From positions 54,614 to 118,613 of the forward strand of contig CAJTQV010000010.1 of the NCBI GenBank assembly GCA_910578385.1: a stretch of DNA of 64,000 bases, given 5' to 3'. The notes under the pieces were generated by a model that had not been told where the DNA came from, made no database searches, and saw only the letters and a list, made by a program, of their open reading frames with translations. The position numbers were made by a program, and so were the translations under genes. Position 1 is the first letter of the stretch, and the number at the start of each line of letters is the position of its first letter. This stretch comes from an uncultured Muribaculaceae bacterium. GTDB lineage: Bacteria > Bacteroidota > Bacteroidia > Bacteroidales > Muribaculaceae. Of this stretch, positions 1-9,202 are shown one piece after another.

Positions 1-11
1 AATAATGAGCG

Positions 12-46
12 GCCCCGTCAGATGCTCTCAGTGCATGTGACGGGGC
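12..46. terminator. Hairpin terminator candidate downstream of thyA
   Basis: A 9-bp perfect stem (GCCCCGTCA at 12-20 pairing with TGACGGGGC at 38-46) is followed by a T-rich stretch on the plus side (TGTTTCTT). It lies beyond the thyA stop codon, so it probably ends leftward transcription and may also serve a rightward transcript from outside the window. Confidence 0.5.
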
Positions 47-114
47 TGTTTCTTGCCGGGAAATTTCAATGGAAATGTGAGTCAGTTACGGTCTATGACC
101 GCCTGTGGCCGTGG

Positions 115-909
115 TCAGACGGAGACGGTGCCTTTGATGGGGGGGTAGGGGTCGTAGGCGGTGAGGCGGAAGTCGTCGTAGGTGAAGGCGAGGAGGTCGG
201 TGACGGCGGGGTTGAGCTCCATGCGGGGCAAGGGGCGCGGCTCGCGGGTGAGCTGGAGACGCACCTGGTCGAGGTGGTTGGTGTAGATGTGGGCGTCGCC
301 GAGGGTGTGGATGAAGTCGCCGGGCTCAAGGCCGCAGACCTGGGCCATCATCATTGTCAGCAGGGCGTAGCTGGCGATGTTGAAGGGCACGCCCAAGAAG
401 CAGTCGGCGCTTCGCTGGTAGAGCTGGCAGGAAAGGCGGCCGTCGGCTACGTAGAACTGGAAGAAGGCGTGGCAGGGGGGCAGGTTCATGCGGCCGAGGT
501 CGGCGACGTTCCATGCGCTGACGATTATGCGGCGTGAGTCGGGATTGTGTTTTATGTCGTGTACGGCCTGTTTGATCTGGTCGATGGACTCTCCGTCGTA
601 GCCGGGCCATGAACGCCATTGGAAGCCATATATGTGGCCGAGAGAGCCGTCTTCGTCGGCCCATTCGTTCCAGATTCGCACTCCGTGTTCCTGAAGGTAG
701 TGTACGTTGGTGTCGCCTTTGAGGAACCAGAGGAGTTCGTAGATTATGCTCTTGAGGTGTACTTTTTTTGTCGTTACGAGCGGGAAGCCTTCGCGGAGGT
801 CGAAGCGCATCTGGTAGCCGAAAGTTGATATGGTGCCGGTGCCGGTGCGGTCTTCCTTGCGGATGCCGTTGGCGAGGATGTGGCGGAGAAGGTCTTGGTA
901 TTGTTTCAT
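115..909 (-). CDS. thyA: Thymidylate synthase
   Basis: Converts dUMP to dTMP with 5,10-methylenetetrahydrofolate in the cytoplasm. The 264-residue product has the length of classical ThyA enzymes. It carries the catalytic-Cys motif LPPCHAFFQFY, the dUMP-binding RSADCFLGVPFN block that follows, and the N-terminal KQYQDLLRHIL start typical of the family. It is the last gene of a leftward run after the ferredoxin-type membrane protein, 57 bp away. The gap between them holds a CTTAAGG-type repeat array, so cotranscription is possible but not certain. No oddities were seen. Confidence 0.97.
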   Translation of the reverse strand: MKQYQDLLRHILANGIRKEDRTGTGTISTFGYQMRFDLREGFPLVTTKKVHLKSIIYELLWFLKGDTNVHYLQEHGVRIWNEWADEDGSLGHIYGFQWRSWPGYDGESIDQIKQAVHDIKHNPDSRRIIVSAWNVADLGRMNLPPCHAFFQFYVADGRLSCQLYQRSADCFLGVPFNIASYALLTMMMAQVCGLEPGDFIHTLGDAHIYTNHLDQVRLQLTREPRPLPRMELNPAVTDLLAFTYDDFRLTAYDPYPPIKGTVSV

Positions 910-930
910 TTTCTTGTGGGGGAAAGGTGC

Positions 931-965
931 TTAAGGTTCTTAAGGGGTTTAAGGACTTTAAGGGG
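931..965. repeat. Degenerate TTAAGG-type intergenic array
   Basis: Four near copies of TTAAGG spaced by 9 to 10 bp sit between the stop codon of the ferredoxin-type gene and the thyA start. A close relative lies at 9124-9160. They resemble the TTTAGG arrays found elsewhere in this window. Confidence 0.7.
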
Positions 966-966
966 A

Positions 967-1788
967 TCAGTGGTGGTTGCGGGCTTTGCGCATGAGGGGG
1001 GAGGCGGGGCGGCGGTTGCGGTTGAGCTGGTAGCGGATGGCCCCGGCGGGGCAGTCGGCCACGCAGTCGAAGCAGCGCGTGCAGCGCGAGGAGTCGATGT
1101 AGCGGCTCACTACTTTTATGCATTGTGCCCGGCAGTTGTCTTCGCATCGGCCGCAGCTGATACATTTGTCGGGGTCAATCTCGATGTGCATGATAGAACG
1201 TTCCTGCACGAAGCCGAGTATTGTGCCGAGCGGACAGAAACGGGTGCAGAATGAGCGTCCGTAGGAAAGCCCGCAGAGGATGAGCAGGATGGCCGACAGC
1301 ACTCCGACGGCTATGCCTGTTGCCGCACCCCGGCCGATGGTAGCCCATGTGCTGTCAATCAGCTGCGGGTTGGCGGCGGTGGCCATGTTGCGGGCCATGT
1401 TCCATGGCTCGATTATGAAGGGCACAACCACGACCCCGGCGAGAATGCACAGCAGGTAGATCCAGAGTATGTGTACCGGCCATTTGGAGCGGTGGCGGTA
1501 GGAGAATGGCTTGTTGAGCCGGGGAATCTTGCGGCGGAGCCGGAAGAAGAGATCCGAGAATGTACCGACCGGACAGACGGCGGCGCAGTATATGCGTCCG
1601 AAGATAAAAGTGATAAGGAGCCACACAAGTGTGACTCCCATGGTAGAGGCCGCTGCCGACAGTGTAATCTGCAGACTGCGGGCGGCGCGGGCCATAGGAT
1701 GCACCTGCGGGCCTAATATGAGGCACGCAGAGGCTGCTATGAAGAATAGCGCAGCCATCAGTATCCTTATGGCACGGATCTGTTTCAT
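967..1788 (-). CDS. NapH/CcoG-like 4Fe-4S membrane protein
   Basis: An inner-membrane iron-sulfur protein, probably an electron-transfer component; its partner is unknown. In 273 residues there are about four to five hydrophobic segments. Two membrane-flanking CxxxCP motifs (GRIYCAAVCPVG, GRSFCTRFCPLG) are typical of the NapH family. A C-terminal pair of ferredoxin clusters (CISCGRCEDNC and CTRCFDCVADCP) follows. It lies 42 bp after yidC and may be cotranscribed with it, which would fit a membrane-insertion client, but that is inference. Confidence 0.85.
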   Translation of the reverse strand: MKQIRAIRILMAALFFIAASACLILGPQVHPMARAARSLQITLSAAASTMGVTLVWLLITFIFGRIYCAAVCPVGTFSDLFFRLRRKIPRLNKPFSYRHRSKWPVHILWIYLLCILAGVVVVPFIIEPWNMARNMATAANPQLIDSTWATIGRGAATGIAVGVLSAILLILCGLSYGRSFCTRFCPLGTILGFVQERSIMHIEIDPDKCISCGRCEDNCRAQCIKVVSRYIDSSRCTRCFDCVADCPAGAIRYQLNRNRRPASPLMRKARNHH

Positions 1789-1830
1789 CTTTAGTCCGTC
1801 AAATCGGCGATGGTCTGGTGCGGGTACAGG

Positions 1831-3924
1831 TCAACGGCGTTTGCCCTGCTGTTTCTGCTGCTCGCGGAGCATGGCCTGCTGCTGTTTCTGCATCTCCTCA
1901 AGACGTGCCATGAAGCCGGATTTTTTCTTGGGCTTCTTGGCGTTCTCCTTCATGCGGGCGCGTACGGTCTCGTCCTTGATGACGAAGCGGAACGCGTAGG
2001 TCTGCACGATTGTGATGAGGAGTGACAGGAAGTAGTAGTAGGAGAGGCCTGCGGCATAGTTGTTGAAGAAGACCATGAAGAAGACAGGCATCAGGTACAT
2101 CATCCACTTCATGCCGGGCATGGTGTTTGCCTGGTTCTGGGTGTTGAGGTAGGTGTAGATGATGTTGGTCGCCGTCATGAGCAGACAGAAGAGCGAGATG
2201 TGGTTACCGAAATATTTGGTGATGATCGGAATGTTTCCGCTCCAGGAGATGATTGCATCGGGAGCCGAGAGGTCATGTGCCCAGAGGAAGCTCTGGCCGC
2301 GCAGCTCGATACATGAGGGGAAGAATGCGAACATGGCGATGAGCACCGGCATCTGGAGCAACATGGGGAGACAGCCTGACATCGGGTTCGCTCCGGCCTG
2401 TGAGTAGAGTGCCATTGTCTTCTGCTGACGTATCATGGCGTTCTCTGTGCCGGGATACTTGTCGTTGATGGCCTTGATGTCGGGTGCGAGCACGCGCATG
2501 ACGGCCTGGCTGCGGTACGACTTGTATGTGAGCGGGAAGAGAATCAGCTTGATGAAGAGAGTGAGCAGAAGAATGATTATGCCGTAGTTGGAGATGAACT
2601 TGCCGAGGAACGTGAACACCGGAATAACTATGCCGGTGTTGATCCAGCGGAAGAGAGTCCAGCCGAGGGGCACGAGTCGGGTCATCTTCAGGTCCTCGTC
2701 AGTCTGGATCGAGTCGTCGAGACTTGAGAGGAGCGGGTAGAGGTTGGGACCGATGAAGAGGGAGAAGTTCACGGGGTTCTCCGAGTTCCAGTCGTAGTCG
2801 TTGCTCACGGCCTGGGCCTCGAAGCTCTTCAGATAGTCGGAGCCTTGCAGCACGGTAGACTTGAAATCGGCCGTGTTGAACGGACGGTCGGCAATCATCA
2901 CAGTTGAGAAGAACTGGTTCTTGAACGCAATCCATTTGATTTTTGCCTTGCGTTCCTCGGAATCATCCTTGTTCTCGTTGAGGTTCTCGACAGAGCCGCC
3001 GGCGAACTTGTAGAAAAGTCCGGAGTTGCGCTCCTCGAACATGCGGCCCTGTTCCTGACGGTGCAGGTCCTGGGTCCATGAGAAACCGAGGTTGCGGTTG
3101 TTAGACTGCACGAGAGCGGCCATGTTCTTCTGGACAACCTTCATGCGCACCACATACGACTCGCCACGCGGCAGCGTGTACTCGATGCCCCAGTATGCGT
3201 CGTCGGCAAGCTGGAGAGCCATGCGGACAGTTGAGTCGTTGACCATGGTGGGAGTGAAATATAGGTCGGCGGTCTCGATGGGCTGCGGGAGGGGGAGCTG
3301 GAAGTTGAAAGTATTCTTGTCGCCTTCGAACATCACCACCTTGCGCTTGGTCTTCTTGGTCTCGTCGGCCGAATATTCGGTGTCGTACTTCTTGAGCTCG
3401 GCGCGGGTTATCGAGCCGGATTTGGTGTTGAGCTCAAGCGAGAGCACGTCGTTGTCGAGTTTGACAGTCTGCGGTGTTCCGCTGAGGAACTGAGCGAACT
3501 TGCCATACTTGCCGAGCGATACGGAGGCTGTGCGCACGGTCTCGATCGCCTTGCGCTGTTCGGCGACAGTCATCTTGGAGAGGTCGCCGGCGGCCACGTC
3601 TGCCCATGTCAGGTTGCGGCCGTTGACCGTTACTGTGCCTGTTACGGAGTCGCCACGGAGAGTGAGGTTCATGCCGTCCTGGTTGAGAGTGTACACTCGG
3701 GTGCTGTCGGCGGTAATCTGCATTGAGCCGTGAGCGGCGATGTTCTGCACGAGCCATTCCTTCTCGGTGGGCGAGAGGGCATCGACAGTAGTTGCGACCG
3801 GAGTCTCGGTAGCGACATCGGGGCTTTCAGCGGCGGGCTGGTTCTGCTCCTTGGGTGTCAGCCACATGAAGAGGGCGAAGACCGCGAACATCAGAAGCAG
3901 GCCGTTGAGGGTGTTCTTGTCCAT
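1831..3924 (-). CDS. yidC: Membrane protein insertase YidC
   Basis: Inserts and folds inner-membrane proteins with or without SecYEG. The 697-residue protein has an N-terminal membrane anchor (LNGLLLMFAVFALFMWL), a long periplasmic domain up to about residue 400, and a C-terminal five-helix insertase core ending in a Lys/Gln-rich tail that may contact ribosomes. The length is at the upper end for Bacteroidetes YidC. It lies 36 bp after pyrG, and the pyrG-yidC pairing is common in Bacteroidales, so the two are probably one operon. Confidence 0.96.
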   Translation of the reverse strand: MDKNTLNGLLLMFAVFALFMWLTPKEQNQPAAESPDVATETPVATTVDALSPTEKEWLVQNIAAHGSMQITADSTRVYTLNQDGMNLTLRGDSVTGTVTVNGRNLTWADVAAGDLSKMTVAEQRKAIETVRTASVSLGKYGKFAQFLSGTPQTVKLDNDVLSLELNTKSGSITRAELKKYDTEYSADETKKTKRKVVMFEGDKNTFNFQLPLPQPIETADLYFTPTMVNDSTVRMALQLADDAYWGIEYTLPRGESYVVRMKVVQKNMAALVQSNNRNLGFSWTQDLHRQEQGRMFEERNSGLFYKFAGGSVENLNENKDDSEERKAKIKWIAFKNQFFSTVMIADRPFNTADFKSTVLQGSDYLKSFEAQAVSNDYDWNSENPVNFSLFIGPNLYPLLSSLDDSIQTDEDLKMTRLVPLGWTLFRWINTGIVIPVFTFLGKFISNYGIIILLLTLFIKLILFPLTYKSYRSQAVMRVLAPDIKAINDKYPGTENAMIRQQKTMALYSQAGANPMSGCLPMLLQMPVLIAMFAFFPSCIELRGQSFLWAHDLSAPDAIISWSGNIPIITKYFGNHISLFCLLMTATNIIYTYLNTQNQANTMPGMKWMMYLMPVFFMVFFNNYAAGLSYYYFLSLLITIVQTYAFRFVIKDETVRARMKENAKKPKKKSGFMARLEEMQKQQQAMLREQQKQQGKRR

Positions 3925-3960
3925 TTGTGAATGTTAGAGTCGGGTTGTTGTTGTCTGGGT

Positions 3961-5577
3961 TTATTTGCCGCGTTCGTCGGAGAGGGCAATCGCCGCCTTG
4001 ACGAACGACAGGAAAATCGGGTTGGGTTCGAGCACGGTCGAGCGGTATTCCGGATGGTACTGGGTGCCGATGAACCATCGTTTTTCCGGAATCTCGACGA
4101 CCTCCACCAGATGAGTCTCGGGGTTCTCGCCGACGCACATCATGCCCGCCTGCTCGAAGCGGTCGCGGTAGTCGTCGTTGAACTCGAAACGGTGGCGGTG
4201 GCGTTCCATAATCTCCTCCTGACCGTATGCCTCGGCCACACGCGAGCCGTGGCGCAGGGAGCACTTGTATGCGCCGAGACGCATCGTGCCGCCCATGTTG
4301 GATATTGATTTCTGCTCCTCCATGAGGTCGATGACGTTGTGGGGAGTCTTGGTGTCCATCTCGGTTGAGTTGGCATCGGTGAGGCCGAGCACGTTGCGGG
4401 CGAACTCGATGACCATGCACTGCATGCCGAGGCAGATGCCGAATGTCGGTATGTCATGCTCGCGGCACCACTTGAGCGCCACGAACTTGCCCTCTATGCC
4501 ACGCTGGCCGAAGCCGGGGGCAATCACCACGCCATCCATGCCCGAGAGTTTTTCCTCGACATCGGCCTCGGTGAGCTTCTCGGAATGGATGTAGACGATA
4601 TTGACCTTGTGGTCGAGATAAGTTGCGGCCTGCATGAGGCTCTCGCTGATGGACTTGTAGGCATCCTGAAGCTCGACATACTTGCCGACGAGGCCGATTG
4701 TGACGACTTTCTCTGCGTTGGCGAGCTTGTGGAGGAATGTGTTCCAGCGGGTCAGGTCCGGTTCGGGTGTCGGGTCAGCACCTGTGAGGCGTATCACAAT
4801 CTCGTCGAGATGCTGCTCGTGCATACGGAGCGGTACCTGATATATGGTTGGCTGGTCGATGCTCTGTATCACGGCCTCCGGAGCGACGTTGCAGAACTGG
4901 CCGACCTTGCGGAGCATGGCGGAGGGAATCTCCTTCTCGGTGCGGAGCACGAGGATGTCGGGCTGGATTCCGACGCTCTGGAGCATCTTGACCGAGTGCT
5001 GGGTGGGTTTGGTTTTCAGCTCCTTGGCGGCGTGGAGGTAGGGAACGTAAGTAAGGTGGATGAAGAGCGCGTCGCGGCCCAGTTCCCACTTGAGCTGACG
5101 GACAGCCTCAAGGAAAGGGGTTGACTCGATGTCGCCGACGGTGCCGCCGATCTCGGTGATCACGAAGTCGTAGTTGCCGGTCTTGCCGAGCAGCTTGACA
5201 TTGCGTTTGATTTCGTCGGTGATGTGGGGGATGATCTGTACGGTCTTGCCGAGATAGTCTCCGCGGCGCTCCTTGTCGATGACCGTCTGGTAGATGCGCC
5301 CTGTGGTGACATTGTTTGCACGGGAGGTGCGGATGTTGGTGAAGCGTTCGTAATGACCGAGGTCGAGGTCGGCTTCATGGCCGTCGTCGGTCACGTAGCA
5401 CTCACCATGCTCGTAGGGGTTGAGGGTTCCGGGGTCGATGTTGATGTAGGGGTCGAACTTCTGGATAGTCACCCGGTAGCCACGGCTGAGCAGGAGGCGT
5501 GCGAGTGAACTTGAGATGATGCCCTTTCCGAGCGAGGAGACGACTCCTCCGGTTACAAAAATGTACTTGGTATCCAC
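3961..5577 (-). CDS. pyrG: CTP synthase
   Basis: Makes CTP from UTP, ATP and glutamine. The 538-residue protein begins with the amidoligase signature FVTGGVVSSLGKGI. Its C-terminal class I glutamine amidotransferase domain carries the Cys nucleophile motif GICLGMQC and the His-Glu motif QYHPEY. The length is standard. It is the first gene of a leftward pyrG-yidC operon, with a well-spaced Bacteroidetes promoter about 110 bp upstream. Confidence 0.98.
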   Translation of the reverse strand: MDTKYIFVTGGVVSSLGKGIISSSLARLLLSRGYRVTIQKFDPYINIDPGTLNPYEHGECYVTDDGHEADLDLGHYERFTNIRTSRANNVTTGRIYQTVIDKERRGDYLGKTVQIIPHITDEIKRNVKLLGKTGNYDFVITEIGGTVGDIESTPFLEAVRQLKWELGRDALFIHLTYVPYLHAAKELKTKPTQHSVKMLQSVGIQPDILVLRTEKEIPSAMLRKVGQFCNVAPEAVIQSIDQPTIYQVPLRMHEQHLDEIVIRLTGADPTPEPDLTRWNTFLHKLANAEKVVTIGLVGKYVELQDAYKSISESLMQAATYLDHKVNIVYIHSEKLTEADVEEKLSGMDGVVIAPGFGQRGIEGKFVALKWCREHDIPTFGICLGMQCMVIEFARNVLGLTDANSTEMDTKTPHNVIDLMEEQKSISNMGGTMRLGAYKCSLRHGSRVAEAYGQEEIMERHRHRFEFNDDYRDRFEQAGMMCVGENPETHLVEVVEIPEKRWFIGTQYHPEYRSTVLEPNPIFLSFVKAAIALSDERGK

Positions 5578-5687
5578 TTTCTTAAGTATTATGATTACAG
5601 TACGCTATGGCGCGGCGGGAGGGGAGACCGTGAGCCGGGAGAGGGGGCTGCGGGGGTTGTGCGGGCGCGGACATAGTAAACCGACTG

Positions 5688-5719
5688 CAAATTTAGTCAG
5701 AAATGTGTGAATACGCAAA
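5688..5719 (-). promoter_or_regulatory. Promoter of the pyrG-yidC operon
   Basis: Read on the minus strand there is TTTG (5719-5716), a 20-nt spacer, then TAAATTTG (5695-5688). This matches the Bacteroidetes -33/-7 consensus TTTG-N19-21-TAnnTTTG exactly. It points toward pyrG and leaves a leader of about 105 nt. Confidence 0.7.
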
Positions 5720-5720
5720 T

Positions 5721-5742
5721 TTTTCGGGCTTTGCCCTCACAC
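5721..5742. repeat. Single copy of the TTTTCGGGCTT..GCCC element
   Basis: This 22-bp sequence differs by only two bases from the unit repeated four times at 9203-9376. Its core is a small GGGC/GCCC hairpin followed by TCACAC. Confidence 0.6.
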
Positions 5743-5758
5743 TTGGACAAAAAAGAGG

Positions 5759-6580
5759 TCAGAGGGAGTAGGTGGCGGTGCGGAGGTCGGCGGCGAGGTG
5801 GAGGGGGGTGGCGCCGGCTGCGAGGCGGTCGGACAGCTCCTGCCAGCTGACGGGCTTGCCGAAGGTGACGCGGTAGTGGTTGTCGCGGGCGGCGCACAGC
5901 TCGGCGGGGAGCATGGCCTGCTCGATGTTGACCTTCAGCCCGAGGCGTTTGCGCCAGTAGGCGGTCTTGTAGAAACGGGCGCGGTTGAGCCCTTCGAAGT
6001 GTACGGGTATGATGTCGCGCTTGTGCTCGATGGCCTTCTGGATGAAGGATTTCTGCCATACGAGGTCTTCAATCCTGCCGTCGGGACGGAGTCGCGACAC
6101 GAGCCCGGCGGGGAAGACGAGCATCTGTACGTCGGAGGCATAGGCCGCCTGGATGGCGGCGGCCGCGGCGCGTCCCTGCGAGCCGTATTTGTTGATGGGG
6201 AGGAAAACCGGGCGCAGCGGCTCGACGTTCATGAGCATGTCGTTGACGAGGAAGCGCACGCCGTCGTCGCCATACTTGCCGCCGAGCACCTTTATCAGCC
6301 CGATGCCGTCGAGGCCACCGAGCGGGTGGTTTGAAGCGAATATGAAGCGGCCTTCATCCGGAATGTTCTCAAGGCCGCGCACTTCGAGGCTGAGGTTGAA
6401 ATGACGGTAAAGGGCCTCGGCAAAAGCCGTGCCTTCGGCCGGAGCCGTGGCCACAAGGGTGGCGTTGAGCTCATCCTGATGGATGAGACGTTCGAGAGCG
6501 GAGATGAGGAAGCCCGGAATGAGGCGGCCTTTCCAGCCGCCCACACGCGAGCGGATTATCTTGTTCAGGTTTATTTCCAC
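5759..6580 (-). CDS. PlsC-like glycerol acyltransferase domain protein
   Basis: Probably transfers an acyl chain to a lipid precursor (phospholipid or ornithine-lipid type). The acyltransferase signature is visible as NHPLGGLDG (an HX4D-like block), followed by FPAGLVSR and IIPVHFEG. An ATG-initiated frame runs upstream to 6673. Its extra 31 residues are low-complexity and overlap one copy of a 29-bp intergenic direct repeat, so I prefer the GTG at 6580 (MEINLNKII), giving 273 residues. It stands alone between pyrG and obgE. The substrate cannot be told from sequence. Confidence 0.8.
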   Translation of the reverse strand: MEINLNKIIRSRVGGWKGRLIPGFLISALERLIHQDELNATLVATAPAEGTAFAEALYRHFNLSLEVRGLENIPDEGRFIFASNHPLGGLDGIGLIKVLGGKYGDDGVRFLVNDMLMNVEPLRPVFLPINKYGSQGRAAAAAIQAAYASDVQMLVFPAGLVSRLRPDGRIEDLVWQKSFIQKAIEHKRDIIPVHFEGLNRARFYKTAYWRKRLGLKVNIEQAMLPAELCAARDNHYRVTFGKPVSWQELSDRLAAGATPLHLAADLRTATYSL

Positions 6581-6625
6581 TTTGAAAGTTGTTGTTGTAG
6601 CTTCTTTTTTAGCACACTGATGGGG

Positions 6626-6723
6626 AGGGTGGGTGCTGATTGGGTGGGGAGCTGAAGCTCTGCGCTTGGACAAATAATCAGACCCGGGGAGGAGAGGGTG
6701 GGTGCTGATTGGGTGGGGAGCTG
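6626..6723. repeat. 29-bp exact direct repeat, 69-bp period
   Basis: An identical 29-bp sequence occurs at 6626-6654 and 6695-6723, between obgE and the acyltransferase gene. The 40 bp between the copies are unrelated. Confidence 0.85.
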
Positions 6724-6729
6724 GGGGTG

Positions 6730-7899
6730 TCAGTTGTTGACGGAGGTTTCTTCGTCCCAGAATTCGTCTTCCCAGTCCTGGTCGGTTTCGAGGCGGAGCT
6801 CGTCGTCTTCCGGTTCCTCCTGCTCGAAGATGAAGTTGTCTTCCTCCTCGACGCGGTGGCGGCGGTCGAGCTTGCGGTGGGTGATGGTGAAGTTGTTCTT
6901 ATTCTCTTCCGAGTTGATCTCGCGCCAGAGAATGTCCTTCAGTTCGGTGAGTCCCTGACCTGTCACTGCCGAGATGAACACGGTGGGAAGGTCGTCGGGG
7001 AGTGTCTTGGCAATCTCCTCGCGCAGTTCGTCGTCGAGCATGTCGGACTTGGATATGGCGAGCACGCGGCTCTTGTCTGAAAGCTCGGGGTTGAACTCGT
7101 GGAGCTCACGGAGAAGTACCTCGTAATCAGCCTTGATGTCGTCGGAGTCAGCCGGCACCATGAACAGCAGCACGGCGTTGCGCTCGATATGGCGGAGGAA
7201 GCGGAGTCCGAGACCCTTGCCTTCGGAAGCACCCTCGATGATGCCGGGAATGTCGGCCATTACGAATGACTGCGAGCCACGGTAATCGACAATGCCCAGC
7301 GAGGGTTCCATAGTGGTGAAGGGGTAGTCGGCAATCTTCGGTTTCGCAGCCGACAGTGCGGAGAGGAGGGTTGACTTGCCCGCGTTGGGGAAGCCGACGA
7401 GACCCACGTCGCCGAGCAGTTTCAGCTCAAGCACCACGGCCTTCTCGATGGCGGGGAGGCCGGGTTGTGCGTAGCGCGGGGCACGGTTGGTGGAGGTGGC
7501 GAAATGGCAGTTGCCGAGTCCGCCCTTGCCGCCCCGGAGCAGGTTGATTTCCTGTCCGTCCTCGGTAATCTCGCAGAGGAAGTCGCCTGTCTCCGCGTCG
7601 AAGACTGCGGTCCCGACCGGCACCTCGATCACGCGGTCCTCGCCGTCGCGCCCGTGGCTGCGACCCGCGCCACCGCTCTCGCCGTCGGTAGCGAAGACGT
7701 GACGCTGGAAGCGGAGCGGCAGCAGCGTCCACATATGGCCGTTGCCGCGCAGGATGATGTGACCGCCACGGCCACCGTCGCCACCGTCGGGTCCACCCTT
7801 GGGGATATATTTGGCACGATGATAATGACGGCTGCCTGCGCCGCCCTTGCCGCTGCGGCAGAGAATCTTGACGTAATCTATGAAGTTTGAGTCGGACAT
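6730..7899 (-). CDS. obgE: GTPase Obg (CgtA)
   Basis: A ribosome-associated GTPase of 50S assembly and the stress response. The 389 residues contain the Gly-rich Obg fold (residues about 1-160) and the G domain. The G domain shows G1 GFPNAGKST, G2 PFTTMEPSLG, G3 DIPGIIEGA and G4 SKSD. An acidic C-terminal tail rich in Glu and Asp follows, as in other Bacteroidales Obg proteins. It is 76 bp from the WYL regulator gene, and both are transcribed leftward. Confidence 0.96.
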   Translation of the reverse strand: MSDSNFIDYVKILCRSGKGGAGSRHYHRAKYIPKGGPDGGDGGRGGHIILRGNGHMWTLLPLRFQRHVFATDGESGGAGRSHGRDGEDRVIEVPVGTAVFDAETGDFLCEITEDGQEINLLRGGKGGLGNCHFATSTNRAPRYAQPGLPAIEKAVVLELKLLGDVGLVGFPNAGKSTLLSALSAAKPKIADYPFTTMEPSLGIVDYRGSQSFVMADIPGIIEGASEGKGLGLRFLRHIERNAVLLFMVPADSDDIKADYEVLLRELHEFNPELSDKSRVLAISKSDMLDDELREEIAKTLPDDLPTVFISAVTGQGLTELKDILWREINSEENKNNFTITHRKLDRRHRVEEEDNFIFEQEEPEDDELRLETDQDWEDEFWDEETSVNN

Positions 7900-7975
7900 T
7901 TTTTCAAGTATTGTTTATATTCATAGTTGAAACGCGCGGGAGGGTTGTATTGTTGCCCCCCGGATGCGCGAAGGG

Positions 7976-8884
7976 TCATGAGGGGAGGGTGTCGGGAGAA
8001 TCGTAGAGCGAGAGAGTGCGCCGGAGCTCGTTGGTGACCATCGTCACCAGTTCGGGTGGCGCGAGAACCTTGAGCGAGTTGCCGAAGCTCAGAAGCTCAT
8101 GCACCAGCTCATAATTGAGCTTGAGGCGGTATGTGAAGATTGAGTACTTGTCGTGGATAGTCTCCTGCTGCGAGGCGTGGAAGGGGAGGGCGCGGAAATA
8201 CTTGGCCTGCATGGGGGTGGTCATTATCCGCACGTCGCGCACCTGACCCTTCGAGTCGGTTATGCCGATGAGGTTTGAGAAGAAGGGTTCCGGGGTGATG
8301 TCGGGCATCTCGAAATTGCCCTTGACCGTTGTCATCTCCTTCACGCGGTCGAGCGCGTAGGTGCGTATGTCGTTAGACTTTTCCTTGAGACCGATCATGT
8401 ACCACCGCTGCTTGTAACGCTTCACGAAATAGGGATGGAACACGATGTCCTTCTCGGGCAACGTGCGGGAGAATCCGGCATAGGTGAACCGGAGTTTGGA
8501 GGAGTCGCCGATAGCACCGAGCACCATCGGCAGGAACTCGCGGGCGGAGGGCACGTCCTCGACCGAGACGCGGTCGGTCGGTATGGCCGATTCCTTCATT
8601 GCGGAGTTGGCGGCATATGATTCGAGGAGCCAGTTGGTGACGGCACGGTTCTGCTTGCGCTGTCCGGGGTCGATGTAATAGCGGCCTTGCTTGTCGCAGA
8701 GAATGTCGATATGGAAGTTCTCCTCAATGCCACGGCGGTAGTAATAGAAAGTGCGCTGGGGCATCTCGTTTCCGTCGCCATATGCGGAGCGTTTCCAGAG
8801 TTCGTTTATCTCCGAGCGGGTGAGGCGGTCATATCTCGACAAGGTGTCGACAATCCATACATACTTGTTAATCAGTTCTTTCAT
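7976..8884 (-). CDS. WYL-domain transcriptional regulator
   Basis: A probable DNA-binding regulator. The 302-residue protein has an N-terminal winged-helix region (RYDRLTRSEINELW and the following AYGDGNEMPQRTFYYYRRGIEE). Its central WYL domain has the HPYFVKRYKQRWYMIGL block and the ALDRVKEM segment. A C-terminal WCX-like extension follows. WYL proteins bind small or nucleic-acid ligands, and many regulate stress or defence genes; the target here is unknown. Nothing defence-like is adjacent. Confidence 0.85.
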   Translation of the reverse strand: MKELINKYVWIVDTLSRYDRLTRSEINELWKRSAYGDGNEMPQRTFYYYRRGIEENFHIDILCDKQGRYYIDPGQRKQNRAVTNWLLESYAANSAMKESAIPTDRVSVEDVPSAREFLPMVLGAIGDSSKLRFTYAGFSRTLPEKDIVFHPYFVKRYKQRWYMIGLKEKSNDIRTYALDRVKEMTTVKGNFEMPDITPEPFFSNLIGITDSKGQVRDVRIMTTPMQAKYFRALPFHASQQETIHDKYSIFTYRLKLNYELVHELLSFGNSLKVLAPPELVTMVTNELRRTLSLYDSPDTLPS

Positions 8885-9062
8885 CGGGGAGAGAAATTTT
8901 TTTTTGAAATTTTTTTGAAAAATTTTTCGCGGGCAGCAAACCTTTTTTCAAGTTGCCATGTTATAATGACGTAAGGTTTGAAAAACATATCTAAAATGAT
9001 ATAAGGTTATACTGCTATAAGCGTTCTGAAAAAGTTGTTATTGTTGTTTTAATTAAGAAATT

Positions 9063-9088
9063 AGGTCGACGGGAGTCGACCTTTTTCT
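9063..9088 (+). terminator. Rho-independent terminator with no obvious upstream gene
   Basis: An 8-bp perfect stem (AGGTCGAC/GTCGACCT), GGGA loop and a TTTTCT tail form a standard intrinsic terminator reading rightward. No plus-strand gene precedes it, so it may end a small RNA. Reading leftward it would have an AT-rich tail and could instead end rfbB transcription. Confidence 0.6.
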
Positions 9089-9123
9089 ATTTGTTGGGGT
9101 AAGGGGGCCTTAAGTGGGGGAAG

Positions 9124-9160
9124 GTGGTTAAGGTTCTTAAGGTCTTTAAGGTTTTTAAGG
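9124..9160. repeat. Degenerate TTAAGG-type array
   Basis: Near copies of GGTTAAGGTTCTTAAGG spaced 9-10 bp apart, closely resembling the array at 931-965. Confidence 0.65.
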
Positions 9161-9165
9161 GGGGC

Positions 9166-9186
9166 GGACGCACGGGGCGTGCGTCC
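9166..9186. repeat. GGACGCACG palindromic element
   Basis: GGACGCACG and CGTGCGTCC form a 9-bp stem around GGG and are followed by CTAC. Sister copies are at 43921-43941 and 44049-44069. Confidence 0.7.
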
Positions 9187-9202
9187 CTACGGTTGGGACC
9201 CG

